A DNA stretch of 64,000 nucleotides, taken from Takakia lepidozioides. Lineage: Eukaryota; Streptophyta; Takakiopsida; Takakiales; Takakiaceae. The stretch spans positions 33,833,053 through 33,897,052 of the forward strand of contig CM060732.1 in the NCBI GenBank assembly GCA_030704615.1, read 5' to 3'. This document shows, one piece after another, positions 1 through 10,984 of this stretch. A model generated the notes under the pieces. That model ran no database searches. It had not been told where the DNA came from and saw nothing but the letters and a program-made list of their open reading frames with translations. Numbering within the stretch: the stretch's first letter is position 1; every line of letters starts with the position of its first letter. The translations under genes were made by a program, and so were the position numbers.

Positions 1-478
1 GTGGTGAGGGCACCTTCTTCTTCGACCTATTTCAGCCTATTTTGCCCTCTCATCAGACTCGGCCCTGAATTTGAATCATGGAACAGAGCTGGCATGAGTT
101 TTTTTAAGATCCTTCACGAGGGTGCGACCGCAATCGCAAGGTGTGGTTTTTTTTTAATGTACGATGTGCAGAATTTTGTCCATCCTGCAAATGTGGGTTG
201 TTGGCTCCTGTTAGTACCATGATTTGATATTCTTCCTGATGTTTACAAGGTTCTTGGGAGAGTCAGCTTTGTCTTAGCAGACCGTGTCTCAAAGTCTGTC
301 TGCTCAGCTGCACCGTGGTGCAGGTTCTCACTGACCAATCCGACATTACCTGACTACAGACACAAGCATCACACACAAGGTCAAATCCTCCATGGGTCAT
401 GACACAAGGTCAAGGACAGTGTGGTGAGGGCACCTTCTTCTTCGACCTATTTCAGCATGTTTTGCCCTCTCATCAGAC
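1..478. repeat. Direct repeat pair, about 58 bp, 420 bp apart
   Basis: Bases 1-58 and 421-478 are nearly identical, both starting GTGGTGAGGGCACCTTCTTC and ending CCCTCTCATCAGAC. Weaker relatives follow near 1775-1815 and 2066-2110. No gene is seen in between. They look like parts of a degenerate, several-hundred-base repeat unit that recurs through the first 2.7 kb. Confidence 0.75.
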
Positions 479-532
479 GCCCTGAGATGCATATTGAATT
501 TTGTAAGTTAGCTCATTGCTCGTTGATAAGTA

Positions 533-2480
533 GGGTTGGGGGTGTTTGCTGGAACAATTCTAGGCTGTCATTGTCAGCTGCTAGCAGGAAGGCAAGGATG
601 TATGCATAGATAGCTGAAGGATTTTGTGCAGAGGCATAGATAGCTGAAGGAGCAGGGATAGAGTGTGGGCCCAAATTCGTCCAAGAGGGCCGGATTTCAA
701 GCTCCATTATTTCAGTGTCATCCATTCAGCCAGGGATTTCCTGGTGACATTGCCAAGGCTTTACTCGCAACACGATGCTTGTAAAGCTTCCTTAGCTTGA
801 ATGCTGATTATGCTTGAATTATTAGGTTTGTAAAGCCAGTTTTGAAATTTTCATGGTAATCAGCTCTCTTGAAAATCTGTAGGTTGCAAGCCATTTACAG
901 CGGGCCGTGGGTGGACTGGAAGACAGCCATTGAAAGTCCTGGTGCAAGTTAATACCAGTGGAGAGCAGAATAAGCTTCATATTCCCTTTTGGTGCTAGTT
1001 ATCTTCATGTATGGTACTGTTGAACACCAACAATCTTTTGGTGAGATTCTGTCTTGGTGCACATGTCTGATAAAGAAAGACGGTAATGTTTGTTCTGAAA
1101 CCTGAAGGCGTGAAATGATTCAACACAACAAGAGCATTACGCGTGTCACAGTACAAGCTGTAAGAAAGCAAGAGATACATAGTTATACAGTCAAACAGAC
1201 AACTATCAGTTTCTGTGGAATCTCTTGCCAATGGCAGGATGGGTTGGGAATAGCCAAGTCAGGAGGTGAATGCCTGTCAAATTACCACATGTCCTTTTGA
1301 ACACTGCCCCTGCCCTGGTGGACATGTACGCCAATTGTGGGTGCATTGAGGATGCAAAGGGAGTGTTCAACACTGTGGCTGAACGAGATGTGGTGTCGTG
1401 GAGTGCGATGCTTGCTGGGTATGCACAGCTGGGGTGCGGGATGGAGGCTCCAACCTTTGAGAAAATGATGGGGGAAGGGGTGAAGGCCGCCGACATAACG
1501 TTTGTGTGCGTTTGCAGTGCGTCTGCAGCCCTGGAAAAGGGCAAAGAGATCCCTGGTGACATCATCAAATCTGCAATTGTACCAGATGTCATCCTGAACA
1601 TGGCTCTGGTGGCCATGTATGCTAAATGTGGGAGCATTGAGGATGCCAAGGGAGTGTTCAACACTATGGCTGAACTAGATGTGGTGTCGTGGAATGCGAT
1701 GCTTGAAGGGTGTGCAGAGCAGGAGCGCGGGATGGGGCTTTGGACACCTGAAAGCAAATGATGGAGAAAAGGATGAAGGTACCTTCTTCAACATATTTCA
1801 CCCTGTTTTCCCTGCTAGTGTTTGATTCTAGGCTGTCATTGTCAGCTGCTAGCAGCAAGGCGAGGATGTATGCATGATTTGTGCAGAGGCATGGATAGCT
1901 GAAGGAGCAGGGATTTCGTGTGGGTCCAGATTCATCCAAGAAGGCCAGATTTCAAGCACAAGATTACCTGTGATTCCCTGTGGATCAATAGCTACAAGAA
2001 ACCTGCATGGGTAGATGGTCAACTGGGAGCAGCGGCACAAGTGATAAAATCAGGCACTGCTAATGAAGGCATTTCACCCTGTTTTTCCCTCTTATCATAA
2101 TCGGCCCTAAATTTACATGTTCAATTCTGCAAGTTAGCTGGTTGAGTGAATCTAGTTTGGAGTGACTTTGACATGATACTGCCAATGTGACAACATGAAA
2201 GTGTCAAAAAATAGGTAACAGAGATGAGGAGAAGCTGTGGAATGAATACTTATCTGAGCCCAGTCACTGATGGGTCAACCGGGGCAGAAAGGTGAATGCC
2301 TGCTACATTTCAGAGAGTAGCAGACGCAATTCAGCATAGGAACTAGTGTGCTACGCTGAGTTGGGTGTTTCCTAGAACAAATGTAGGCTGTCATTGTCAG
2401 CTGCTAGCAGCAAGGCAAGTATGAATGCTTGATTTGTGCAGAGGCATGGATAGCTGAAGGAATAGAGATAGAGTGTGGGT
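533..2480. repeat. Three dispersed copies of a 100-150 bp repeat
   Basis: The block starting TAGGCTGTCATTGTCAGCTG recurs at about 561-710, 1829-1960 and 2384-2480. Each copy continues into GCATGGATAGCTGAAGGA-like sequence and, in the first two, a shared segment with CCGGATTTCAAGC. The copies flank the PPR fragment on both sides. Apart from that fragment (1270-1761) I see no gene between 479 and 2684. Confidence 0.7.
1270..1761 (+). pseudogene. PPR (PLS-type) protein fragment
   Basis: The translation has about four pentatricopeptide-like helix-turn-helix units, with the hallmarks ALVDMYANCGCIEDAKGVF, ERDVVSWSAML, a TFVCVCSASAALEKGKEI-like L/S unit, MYAKCGSIEDAKGVF and DVVSWNAML. PPR proteins of this class bind organellar RNA, and PLS arrays usually serve C-to-U editing. 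Here only about 150 residues remain. There is no organelle transit peptide and no E/DYW C-terminal domain, and full proteins are usually 500-900 residues. The ATG at 1270 is only the first in frame; clear homology starts near 1312. Surrounding dispersed repeats suggest a copied or transposed fragment. The family call is secure; function is unlikely. Confidence 0.8.
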
Positions 2481-2684
2481 GACGCAGGGTGTTGGGCAAT
2501 GGGCAAGATGTCTTTGTATAAACGTGAGTGACCTTCCTATCATCCTGGGTTTCATTTTTAGTGCATGTTTCTTTGTGAAGTATCTGACGACTTCGCCAAT
2601 ACACACCAACCTTTTTGCTTTGGTTTGTTTAGGACATGGGATAGAAGTTACTATAAACAACATTGGCATTGGTTTTTCATATAT

Positions 2685-3408
2685 TGTCGCGGCCCTTTGC
2701 CTTGAGGGCAGGGGGTCGGGACACATGAGGGGCTGCCCCTGTGGTGGGGGCAGCGGCAGCGATAGGTATGGGGGGCTGAAGCACCCTTGAGTGCCCAAGG
2801 CACTCAAGGAGGCGGAGGCGCTCACTAGGTGGAGCCCCGCACACCGGGTTGCGGTGGAGGTGGCTCCACAAGGGGTGGTGGTAGCTTAGTGGGACTTAGT
2901 GGGGGTGGCATAGGACTCACCATGGGGTGGAGACCTCGAGGTGGGAGTCGTGGGGAGTCTTGGGACTCATCACGGTCCATTGGGGCCGCGGTGAGTGGGC
3001 CAAGACTCACCGCGACTCACCACCGGGAGTCGAGGGTTTTCGTGGTGGTTCGCCATAAAATGGCATGGCTGGTTATGAAACCCCCGCGGACAGCTACAGA
3101 AGTATATATAGGGAGTAGTAACCCCGAGAACGGTGCAAGCCCGTTGGTGACCAAAAACTAGTGAGTAAGCGAGCGAGCCGGAAAGCGACCAAAGAGTGGG
3201 GAGCTGTTCCGGACTGCCATCTACCAAAGGGAATTCTCCTAGTCCCAAATAGGTGGAGGGTTTAGAGGGAAGCGGAAGGGGACCGTTATGTCCCGGTGAG
3301 CAGCCGAAACTCCAAGTTGGCCCGGCGGCCAGGTTGGGAGTCAGGCGCGCACATCAAAGCGAGTAACTATGACTTGAAGGGGAGTTTACCGAACTGAGGT
3401 GTGCGACA
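2685..3408 (+). repeat. 5' LTR of chromovirus
   Basis: 724-bp LTR with six-base inverted ends TGTCGC/GCGACA. It contains GC-rich G-run sequence, a TATA-box-like AAGTATATATAGGG near 3100-3115 that probably starts the genomic transcript, and a downstream R/U5-like part. It is near-identical to 8939-9675 apart from small indels and a duplicated GGGACTTAGT motif in the right copy. Confidence 0.9.
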
Positions 3409-3410
3409 CT

Positions 3411-3423
3411 TGGTATCAGAGCC
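3411..3423 (+). other. Primer-binding site, initiator tRNA-Met type
   Basis: TGGTATCAGAGCC sits two bases after the 5' LTR end and matches the usual plant LTR-retrotransposon site complementary to the 3' end of initiator methionine tRNA, the primer for minus-strand DNA synthesis. Confidence 0.9.
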
Positions 3424-3463
3424 TAGAGTTCAGTACGCGATCGTCCTTGGGATTGGCCTCATC

Positions 3464-5329
3464 ATGGGGTCGGGCAAGCCAAAGCGAAAGCGGAACGGCC
3501 CAAAAGATGATGATCCCGGTGAGCCCGATGGGGGCGACATGTCACCGAGGCGGCCGTTTGAGGAAGCGATTAATGTTTCCAAAAACGAGGCCGCTCAGGA
3601 GCGGGAGGAATCCGAGGAGTCGGAGCCCGAGGAATCTTTGAGAGCTCCGACAAATCAAGAGATGCCTCCCATGCCGGCAGCCTTTTGGGAAGGGTTGTTG
3701 GCGCAGTTTGGCGGGACGTTGAAAGACGTGTTGAAGGCGGCTAATGCCACTTCCACCAAGGCAAAGTTTAAGGTGAAGCCTAAGGAACCCGGCACCTTCG
3801 AGGGCGTTCGAAACCGGAAGGCACTCAACACCTGGCTCCTGGAGCTAGAGCAGTACTTCCGGGCGGCCAAGTTGAGTGACGAGGATCGGGTGGAAGTGGC
3901 TCCCACCTATTTGAGGGGCTATGCTCAACAATGGTGGCAGAAACGCCTTCACGACCGAGGCCCAAGCCCGGAAACCTTGAACTGGAGTGAGTTCAAGGAA
4001 TTGATGAAGAGACAGTTTGTGCCCCTCAACGCATCCTGGCTTGCCCGGGACAAGATGAGGAATTTGAAGCAAACAGATGACATTCGGGGGTATGTCCAGG
4101 CTTTCAATGTGCTGTTGCTCGAAGTCGCGGACATGGCAGAACCAGAAATGGTCTTCAACTTTGTGGCGGGACTGGCCCCATGGGCTAGGCGGAAGTTGGA
4201 GGAGAAGCCACCCAAGACTTTGAACGAGGCAATTGAGAGAGCTGAATGTTTCTCGGATGTCCCTAGGGGTGAGAGACAAGGCCGTACGGAGCTGAACCAC
4301 AAGAAGACCCGGCGGGAAGGTGACTCCTCCCGACCGGAAAAGAAGTGGGATAGGCCACGCGGCGAAAATGGCACGTGGAAATCGAAGGGAGGTCCTTCAC
4401 ACGTCAAGGCGGCACCCGGTGCTTCGAAAGGAAAAGCGGGTGGAGCGACTTATGGCGGACAGAAGGCGACCTTTGATGGAGTGTGTTTCAATTGCGGGGA
4501 GCCCGGGCACATGGCCAAGAAGTGCACGAAGCCCCGGCAATTGAACATGACTCGGGCGACCACGGAGCTGTCGGAAGATACCATCAGTCGCTTGGTGGAA
4601 GCGGTGGTCGCCAGGACTTGCAAGGTAGGCAAATTTTCTTGTGAGTTGTATCAGGAAACTGGCGCCTTACGAAAAGGGAGTCAGTTATTGTTCGTGGATG
4701 GGATAATATCCGGAACTAATGTGTCGTTGTTGGTGGACACAGGAGCGTCGCACTCCTTCATGACGCCGGCGGCGGCGCGAAAGTTGGGACTCCCGACAAG
4801 TGACGTGGGGGCCTCTATTGAGGTGCGCTCTGCCAAAGGAGAACCTCAGTTGGCGACAAGGTTGGCGTTTGATGTTCCTCTTCAACTGGGGAGTTGGGAG
4901 GGACGTGAGAACTTCACTATCTGCGAGATCGATGGAGTGGATCTCATTTTGGGAATGACCTTTTTGAGCAAATCCGGAGCGGTCATAGATGGCCGCAAGA
5001 GAGTAGTCACGCTGCCATGTGGGAATGGTGGCGAGGTTTTACGAGTGTCGGAAACGCCCAAATCCGTGGGAGGGCGAATAAACCTTCTATCAGCAAAGGA
5101 GTGGGCCGTGGAGGAGACACACGAGTCCCAGTTTTTGCTTTACATTAGAGAAGTGAAAGGAGAAGGCGATGGGGAGCCGAGCCCAGATTGGATCAAGGGG
5201 ATTTTGGAGAAATACCAGGATGTGATGCCGGAGGATTTACCAAGCGGCTTGCCACCGCGAAGAGGAGTTGACCACAAAATTGAGGTGATACCGGGATCGG
5301 AACCACTGCCAAGGCGCCCTACCGGTTGA
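3464..5329 (+). pseudogene. gag-pro: Chromovirus gag-protease
   Basis: Reading frame of about 620 residues. I chose the ATG at 3464 (MGSGKPKRKR) because the frame upstream lies in the primer site. Residues about 60-280 carry a Retrotrans_gag-like capsid region (TWLLELEQYFRAAKLSDEDR, then WWQKRL). A CX2CX4HX4C zinc knuckle, CFNCGEPGHMAKKC, lies at about 4485-4526. The aspartic protease active site LLVDTGASHSFM is near 4724-4760, with the second hallmark LILGMTFL downstream. The frame ends at a TGA at 5327 just as RT homology begins; shifting one base continues the match ([13 protein letters not shown]), so a single-base loss separates protease from RT. Confidence 0.9.
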
Positions 5330-6281
5330 GCCACAAAGAGTTGGTCGAGCTGAAGACTCAGCTCAAAGATCTAATGTCAAAGGGGTACATCCGGCCGAGT
5401 AAGTCACCTTACGGAGCCCCGGTGCTATTTGCAGACAAGAAGGATGGGACGCTGCGGATGTGTGTCGATTACAGGGCTCTGAATAAGGTGACTATCAAAA
5501 ACCGGTACCTTTGCCAAGGATCGACGACCTCTTCGATCGGTTGGCAGGAGCGAAGTATTTCAGCCGGATCGACTTGCGCTCCGGCTATCACCAAATTCGG
5601 GTGGCGGAAGGAGATGAGGAGAAGACCGCGTGCAGGACAAGGTATGGTTCATATGAGTTCTTGGTGATGCCTTTTGGGCTCACCAATGCACCAGCGACAT
5701 TTAGCACGCTGATGAACAGCCTTTTCCAGGAGTGGTTGGATGACTTTGTGATCGTGTACATCGACGACATCTTGGTGTACTCGAAAACAAAGGAGGAGCA
5801 CCTGGAGCACCTCAAAAGGGTGTTCCAAAAATTGCGAGAAGGGAAGCTGTATGCCAAAGCTTCAAAGTGCGAATTCGGGGTCACAAAAGTGGAGTTCTTG
5901 GGGCACGTGATTACACAGGATGGGATCAAAATGGATGACAGAAAGGTGAGGGCGATCTTGGACTGGGAGCCTCCGACTTCGGTCCCGGGAGTGCGATCCT
6001 TCCTAGGACTCGCCTCCTATTACCGGAAGTATGTGAGAAATTTCGCCAAGATCGCGGGGCCGCTGTCGGACCTTCTGTGTAAATCCAAAGTCTGGGTATG
6101 GAACACATTTTGTGGCCAAGCTTTTGCTGAATTGAAGCAGCGGATGACGGAAGCTCCAGTCTTAAAAATCCCGGAGTTCGATCGTCCGTTTGAGATTCAT
6201 ACAGATGCATCGGACTTCGCAATTGGGGGTGTACTACTATGCAAGATGGACGTCCAGTGGCTTACGAAAGTAAGAAACTGA
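5326..6281 (+). pseudogene. pol: Chromovirus reverse transcriptase
   Basis: RNA-directed DNA polymerase segment. In order: [16 protein letters not shown] and [17 protein letters not shown] in one frame, then after a one-base shift near 5513 the frame with [28 protein letters not shown] and the catalytic [10 protein letters not shown] near 5755. It ends with the connection region ([17 protein letters not shown]) and the start of RNase H ([11 protein letters not shown]). The first break removes a C from a short C run, which may be an assembly error. No nonsense codon is seen within the conserved blocks. Confidence 0.88.
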
Positions 6282-6805
6282 ATGAAGTGGAGCGACGGTG
6301 GCCGACGCACGAAAAAGAGATGAAGGCGGTGGTACATTGCCTTGAACTCTGGCGCCACTATGTTGGTTCCAACCCAGTGAAGGTGTTCACGGACAATGTC
6401 ACGGTGAAGTATTTTGCCACGCAGCCCAAGTTGTCCCCAAAACAACTTAGGTGGCAAGATACTTTGGCAGTGTTCGACGTGGATATCCAGTACAAACCGG
6501 GACGGGACAATGTGGTGGCCGATGCTTTAAGTAGAAAGCAGCAGCTCTTGTTGGTGTACAAGGGCGAGACGGCGCTCCAAAGGAAGATCCGGAAGGCTTG
6601 CCGGAAGGATGAGCTGGCAAAGTGCGTGATGCAGAACTTGAGAATGGGGGTTAAATCGCAGTTCCACTTGCAAAACGGACTGCTCCGGTATAAGCAAAAA
6701 CGTCTCTATGTGCCAAAGGGAGGGATCAGGGATAGTCTCTTGAGAGAATGCCATGATAGCCCGCTTGCGGGCCACGGTGGAGCCAAGCGCACTGCGGCAC
6801 TCTGA
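6239..6805 (+). pseudogene. pol: Chromovirus RNase H and integrase zinc finger start
   Basis: Frame-shifted continuation of pol from about 6236. It carries RNase H signatures ([30 protein letters not shown] and the tail YKPGRDNVVADALSRK), then a linker and the HH half of the integrase HHCC finger (ECHDSPLAGHGGAKRT). The frame stops at 6805; the CC half (CTTCQQK) continues in another frame at about 6830-6880, so another indel lies near 6803. Confidence 0.85.
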
Positions 6806-7770
6806 AGAAAGAGTATTTCTGGCCCAAACTGAGGGAGGAGGCAGAGGAGTATGTAAAGACATGCACCACATGCCAACAAAAACCGGAGCGAGTATAAAAA
6901 GCAAGCGGGGCTGTTACAACCCTTGCCGATTCCAGAGGGGACTTGGGAAAGCGTCTCGATGGATTTCATGACTGCTATGCCGCTGTCAAAAGGATTCGAT
7001 GCAATCATGGTGGTGGTAGATAGGTCAGTCAGTAAAATGGCCCATTTCATCCCCACCAAGGAGACGGCAACTGCGCAGGAGACAGGGCGACTTTACTTCG
7101 CCCACGTCTTAAAGCATCATGGAGTCCCGAAGGATATTGTCTCGGACCGCGACCCAAAGTTTACGAGTAAATTCTGGAGAGCACTTTGGAAGAAGATGGG
7201 GACGAGGCTGAAGATGAGCACCGCCTTCCGACCTACGACGGACGGCCCAACGGAAAGAGTGAATTCCGTAGTGAAGCAATTCTTGCGGAATTACGTGTCG
7301 GCAGACCAATCAGACTGGATGGAACACTTAGACGCGGCAGAGTTCTGTTATAATAACACAGAACACTCCGCGACGGGAGTTTCCCCTTTTGTGTTGGTCT
7401 ATGGAAAAGCACCTCTGGTGCCGACAAGTTGGGCCGCCCAGGACGTTGAGGAACCGGCAGTAGCGGCGGTGGTACTGGAAGAACGCGAGCGTTTGTTGAA
7501 GCTCGCAAAGTACAACATTGCCAAAGCTAGGAAACGGTATGAAAGGCAGGCGAATCGGAAGCGGAGGGAAGTGAAGTTTGAGGCAGGCACAGAGGTCTGG
7601 TTGAACATCAAGAATTTTCGACTACCTCCGGAAATGAGTCCGAAGTTCGTACCTCCGTATGCGGGTCCCTTTCGCATTCGGAGGGTTATGAATGAGGATG
7701 TGTATGAATTGGAGCTGCCAGCAAACAGCAAGGTGCACCCAGTATTCCATGTCTCCCTTTTGAAGCTTAC
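6806..7770 (+). pseudogene. pol: Chromovirus integrase
   Basis: DDE integrase that inserts the cDNA. After the zinc-finger remnant (frame broken again near 6890-6920) the main frame from about 6923 shows the catalytic triad in context: SMDFMTAMP (first D), DIVSDRDPKF (second D) and DGPTERVNSVVKQFLR (E). The C-terminal GPF-type segment follows (AGPFRIRRVMNEDVYELELP, then VHPVFHVSLLK). A frameshift near 7765 separates it from the chromodomain. Confidence 0.9.
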
Positions 7771-7774
7771 TTCA

Positions 7775-8034
7775 AAGATGAAGCACGTCCGAATCGGCAG
7801 CAAGTGTTGCGTCCGCCACCTATGCTGTTGGATCATGAAAATGAACCCGAGTACGAGGTGGAGGCAATACTTAAGTCGAGGAGGTTCAAGAACCGAGAAA
7901 CGGAGTATCTCGTCAAATGGAAGGGCTATCATCTTGTGGAGGCATCTTGGGTGCGTGCCTCAGAAATGGGAAACGCATCCGAGGCAGTTTGCAGCGTTCG
8001 AAGGGCGACCTCAAAAAGCGGAAGAAGAAGTTGA
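7775..8034 (+). pseudogene. pol: Integrase C-terminal chromodomain
   Basis: The frame containing EYEVEAILKSRRFKNRETEY, then LVKWKGYHLVEASWV, is a canonical chromodomain. In chromoviruses this domain at the end of integrase reads histone marks and steers integration to heterochromatin. It is out of frame with the integrase core by one indel. Its presence assigns the element to the chromovirus clade rather than to Tat/Athila-type gypsy elements. Confidence 0.9.
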
Positions 8035-8938
8035 TGGGGACATCAACCTTGGAGCGTGGGGGAGGAAATGCATGCTTAGCCCGGTTTAGCTAGCTCAGGA
8101 ATCCGATTGCAAAAACTTGTATTGTACAAAAATTTGTGATAAAGGAAATGGGTTCCAAATATTGTGCGTCCTATTGTGTTTGGAATGGTGATGCATGGTG
8201 TGGTTGGCTGGTGTGTAGAATGCATGCTAGCTTACAAAAGTGGGAGAGGTAAATTGGGTTAATCGTGTGTTTGCGCAGTGCCAAAATCGGGTGACTCCCA
8301 TCCAAGGGGCAAGGAAACTTGCGCCTTATTTGGGAGTTCAAGTGCTAGTGCGCACCTGGCGCGTGCGCGTACTATAACTGCGCTACCGAGGGGGTTGCCT
8401 TGTAGTGCGGGCTAACGCGGAAGCTACGTGCTTCCGTTCACGTACTATAATCGTGTAGCCTCGGGACGAAGTCGTAGTGCGGCTTCGGCGTGTTCCCGTA
8501 CCTCAGGCCAGCATTCCAAGGCGGACCCAATTGTAGTGATTGGGGCGCACGGTTGGTTCAAGGTTATCTTCCTAGTCAAAGAGGGTTCCAGGTGAACCCT
8601 TGCTCAAGGTGATGCCCAAAGCGGCATCATGAGCGATCGCAAGCAATGTTGTTGCAGTAAGGCGATTCGATCCTCGGGGAGGATCGTCCTTGGCCTTGAA
8701 GTAGGCCAAGAAGAGTGCACGGAGGAGCTGGAGAGCTCCACCCTTGGCCGGGACTTGGAGGAAGTCGGCCGCCGAACTAGCTAGTGGAGAGTGGAGTCAA
8801 GTGTGGGGTTTGGTTCTTTGCCATGGGACGCCATGGTACGGAAACAAACTCCTTGATGTGGGACGCCACAACTTGGATGTTCGTTTCTACAAAATGGACA
8901 AGTCGATGAGGACATCGACTCCTGTTGGTAGGGGTGTG
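8035..8938 (+). other. Noncoding stretch between pol and 3' LTR
   Basis: About 900 bases without a gene. A polypurine-like GTGGGGGAGGAAATG lies at 8055-8069, soon after the pol frame ends, but the segment from there to 8938 is absent from the 5' LTR. Near 8340-8480 a degenerate duplication repeats CGTACTATAA-containing sequence. The bases just before the 3' LTR (GGTAGGGGTG) are a poor polypurine tract. Confidence 0.5.
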
Positions 8939-9675
8939 TGTCGCGGCCCTTTGCCTTGAGGGCAGGGGGTCGGGACACATGAGGGGCTGCCCCTGTGGTG
9001 GGGGCAGCGGCAGCGATAGGTATGGGGGGCTGAAGCACCCTTGAGTGCCCAAGGCACTCAAGGAGGCGGAGGCGCTCACTAGGTGGAGCCCCGCACACCG
9101 GGTTGCGGTGGAGGTGGCTCCACAAGGGGTGGTGGTAGCTTAGTGGGACTTAGTGGGACTTAGTGGGGGTGGCATAGGAACACCATGGGGTGGAGACCTC
9201 GAGGTGGGAGTCGTGGGGAGTCTTGGGACTCATCACGGTCCATTGGGGCCGCGGTGAGTGGGCCAAGACTCACCGCGACTCCACCACCGGGAGTCGAGGG
9301 TTTTCGTGGTGGTTCGCCATAAAATGGCATGGCTGGTTATGAAACCCCCGCGGACAGCTACAGAAGTATATATAGGGAGTAGTAACCCGAGAACGGTGCA
9401 AGCCCGTTGGTGACCAAAAAACTAGTGAGTAAGCGAGCGAGCCGGAAAAGCGACCAAAGAGTGGGGAGCTGTTCCGGACTGCCATCTACCAAAGGGAATT
9501 CTCCTAGTCCCAAATAGGTGGAGGGTTTAGAGGGAAGCGGAAGGGGACCGTTATGTCCCGGTGAGCAGCCGAAACTCCAAGTTGGCCCGGCGGCCAGGTT
9601 GGAGTCAGGCGCGCGCATCAAAGCGAGTAAGTAACTATGAATTGAGGGGAGTTTACCGAACTGAGGTGTGCGACA
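8939..9675 (+). repeat. 3' LTR of chromovirus
   Basis: 737-bp near-copy of 2685-3408 with the same TGTCGC and GCGACA ends. Directly after it, TAATGGTATTAGATAAGTTC resembles a decayed form of the sequence that follows the 5' LTR (primer site and onwards), as if this LTR once headed another element. Confidence 0.9.
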
Positions 9676-10762
9676 TAATGGTATTAGATAAGTTCTAATT
9701 GTTCCGCCTTGGCAGGTTGCTCAGTGCACCTTCCCTGGACGCCCTTGGAGTATAGCGAGTGGTGTCTCACAATGCCATAGGTTGGGCATCTTAGGCAAGA
9801 ATTGGAAAACAAACAAATGTCCTTGCTGTGTAATTTTAAAGCCATGCAAGCCGTTTGTGGTTGCAGATTGATTGACATACATGAGTAGTTAGAAGATTCT
9901 GGGTGAACACTTTCAAAGTGTTATAGTTAGACAAAATAATTCACATGAGAACATGCACGCTATTTAATTGTATTTAGATCGCAACAAAAATGATAATGAT
10001 AAATAGATTGGTTAAATAGAGATGGGTGAATCTCTTGGTTTTTGCTCAGCTTGTTGCAGTTATGTCTTGCTACCTTGTTCTATTTGTATTATATATGATA
10101 TTTCATTGTTGTAATAGACATGTACATGACTGCTATCATAGTCATAATAATGACTACATCTATTTTCACTCTCCATAGTACTACACCACGTGGCAGAAAC
10201 TACAAAATATGTAAAAAAAATAGCAATTACACCCCAAAACCCATCATGACACATGTCAATCTGCTGATGGACCACGTGTAAAAACTTATGAAACGCGGCC
10301 ACGTGTTGAAAACCCGGAATTAGCACACCCGTAGTCATAGTTCGCAGTCATGGAGAGCTAAACACTCTGCCAACCGTGTCATTTCCTGCATCGAGACGTG
10401 CCCACTCTTGCACAGCCGCTGACATGGACTACACTGTCCGTTCAGTCATTCAGTAAAGCCAGCATGTATGACTACCCCCACAGCTGCTCTGGCGCCACGT
10501 GACAGCCAGCCTGGAGAGTTATATCTGCCATGTCACAATTGACTAGGTCTTTACGTCTGCAGAGTCAGAAAGTCGTAAATGGCTTCCATGACTGCATTTG
10601 CAGTCATAACACAGAGACGTAAAAGCCGCAATTTGTTGTAGTGACAACCACATTCCAGATGTTGCACTGCCCAAGCAAACTCCTCAACAAGCTTGGAGGG
10701 GTGCGCGAGACCGTAGTCCCGCCTTCATGCAAGTGTTGTTGGAGACATGCTCACCTCCTAGC
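9676..10762. other. Gene-free AT-rich stretch with four CACGTG boxes
   Basis: No supported gene. CACGTG (G-box core) occurs at 10187, 10273, 10300 and 10496. Several AGTCAT/ATGACT inverted motifs lie around 10125-10155, 10330-10350 and 10440-10620. This could be a decayed promoter or a small non-autonomous element; nothing decides it. Confidence 0.4.
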
Positions 10763-10830
10763 GGGGGCTGCTATTTCATGAGCGGCATGAGCATGAGCGG
10801 AAAAAAAAAAAGGCATGAGCAGACCATTGT
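10763..10830 (+). repeat. Left terminus of the transposon
   Basis: The sequence begins GGGGGCTGCTATTTCATGAG and continues with short ATGAGCGG/ATGAGC iterations and a run of A. The same 40-odd bases begin at 54229, and the flanks differ (CTCCTAGC here, GCTTGCTC there). The element end is therefore placed at the first G of the run, give or take one base. Confidence 0.8.
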
Positions 10831-10984
10831 GAGTCCACGGAAATAGGGTTAGGAGGCACGGAAATAGGGTCAAGTGAAGTTGGAATGTGGCACCAGTGAA
10901 CTTGAAATGCAACATTTTATTGCAAATTTTGTGGCAAGCCACGTCTATACAAGTGTGTTCTAACTGTCATAGCCGGAATGGGCA

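Larger units (their letters stand above)
2685..9675 (+). mobile_element. Ty3/gypsy chromovirus, full length but frameshifted
   Basis: Two direct repeats (2685-3408 and 8939-9675) begin TGTCGC and end GCGACA. A primer site TGGTATCAGAGCC follows the first. Between them lie gag, protease, reverse transcriptase, RNase H, integrase and a chromodomain in the order of plant chromoviruses. At least six short frameshifts break the polyprotein. The five bases before the left LTR (TATAT) and after the right LTR (TAATG) do not match, so no target-site duplication supports this as one clean insertion. Confidence 0.92.

Noticed and set aside
1206-1757. 183-codon frame opposite the PPR fragment
   Set aside because: It is the antisense shadow of the plus-strand PPR repeats.
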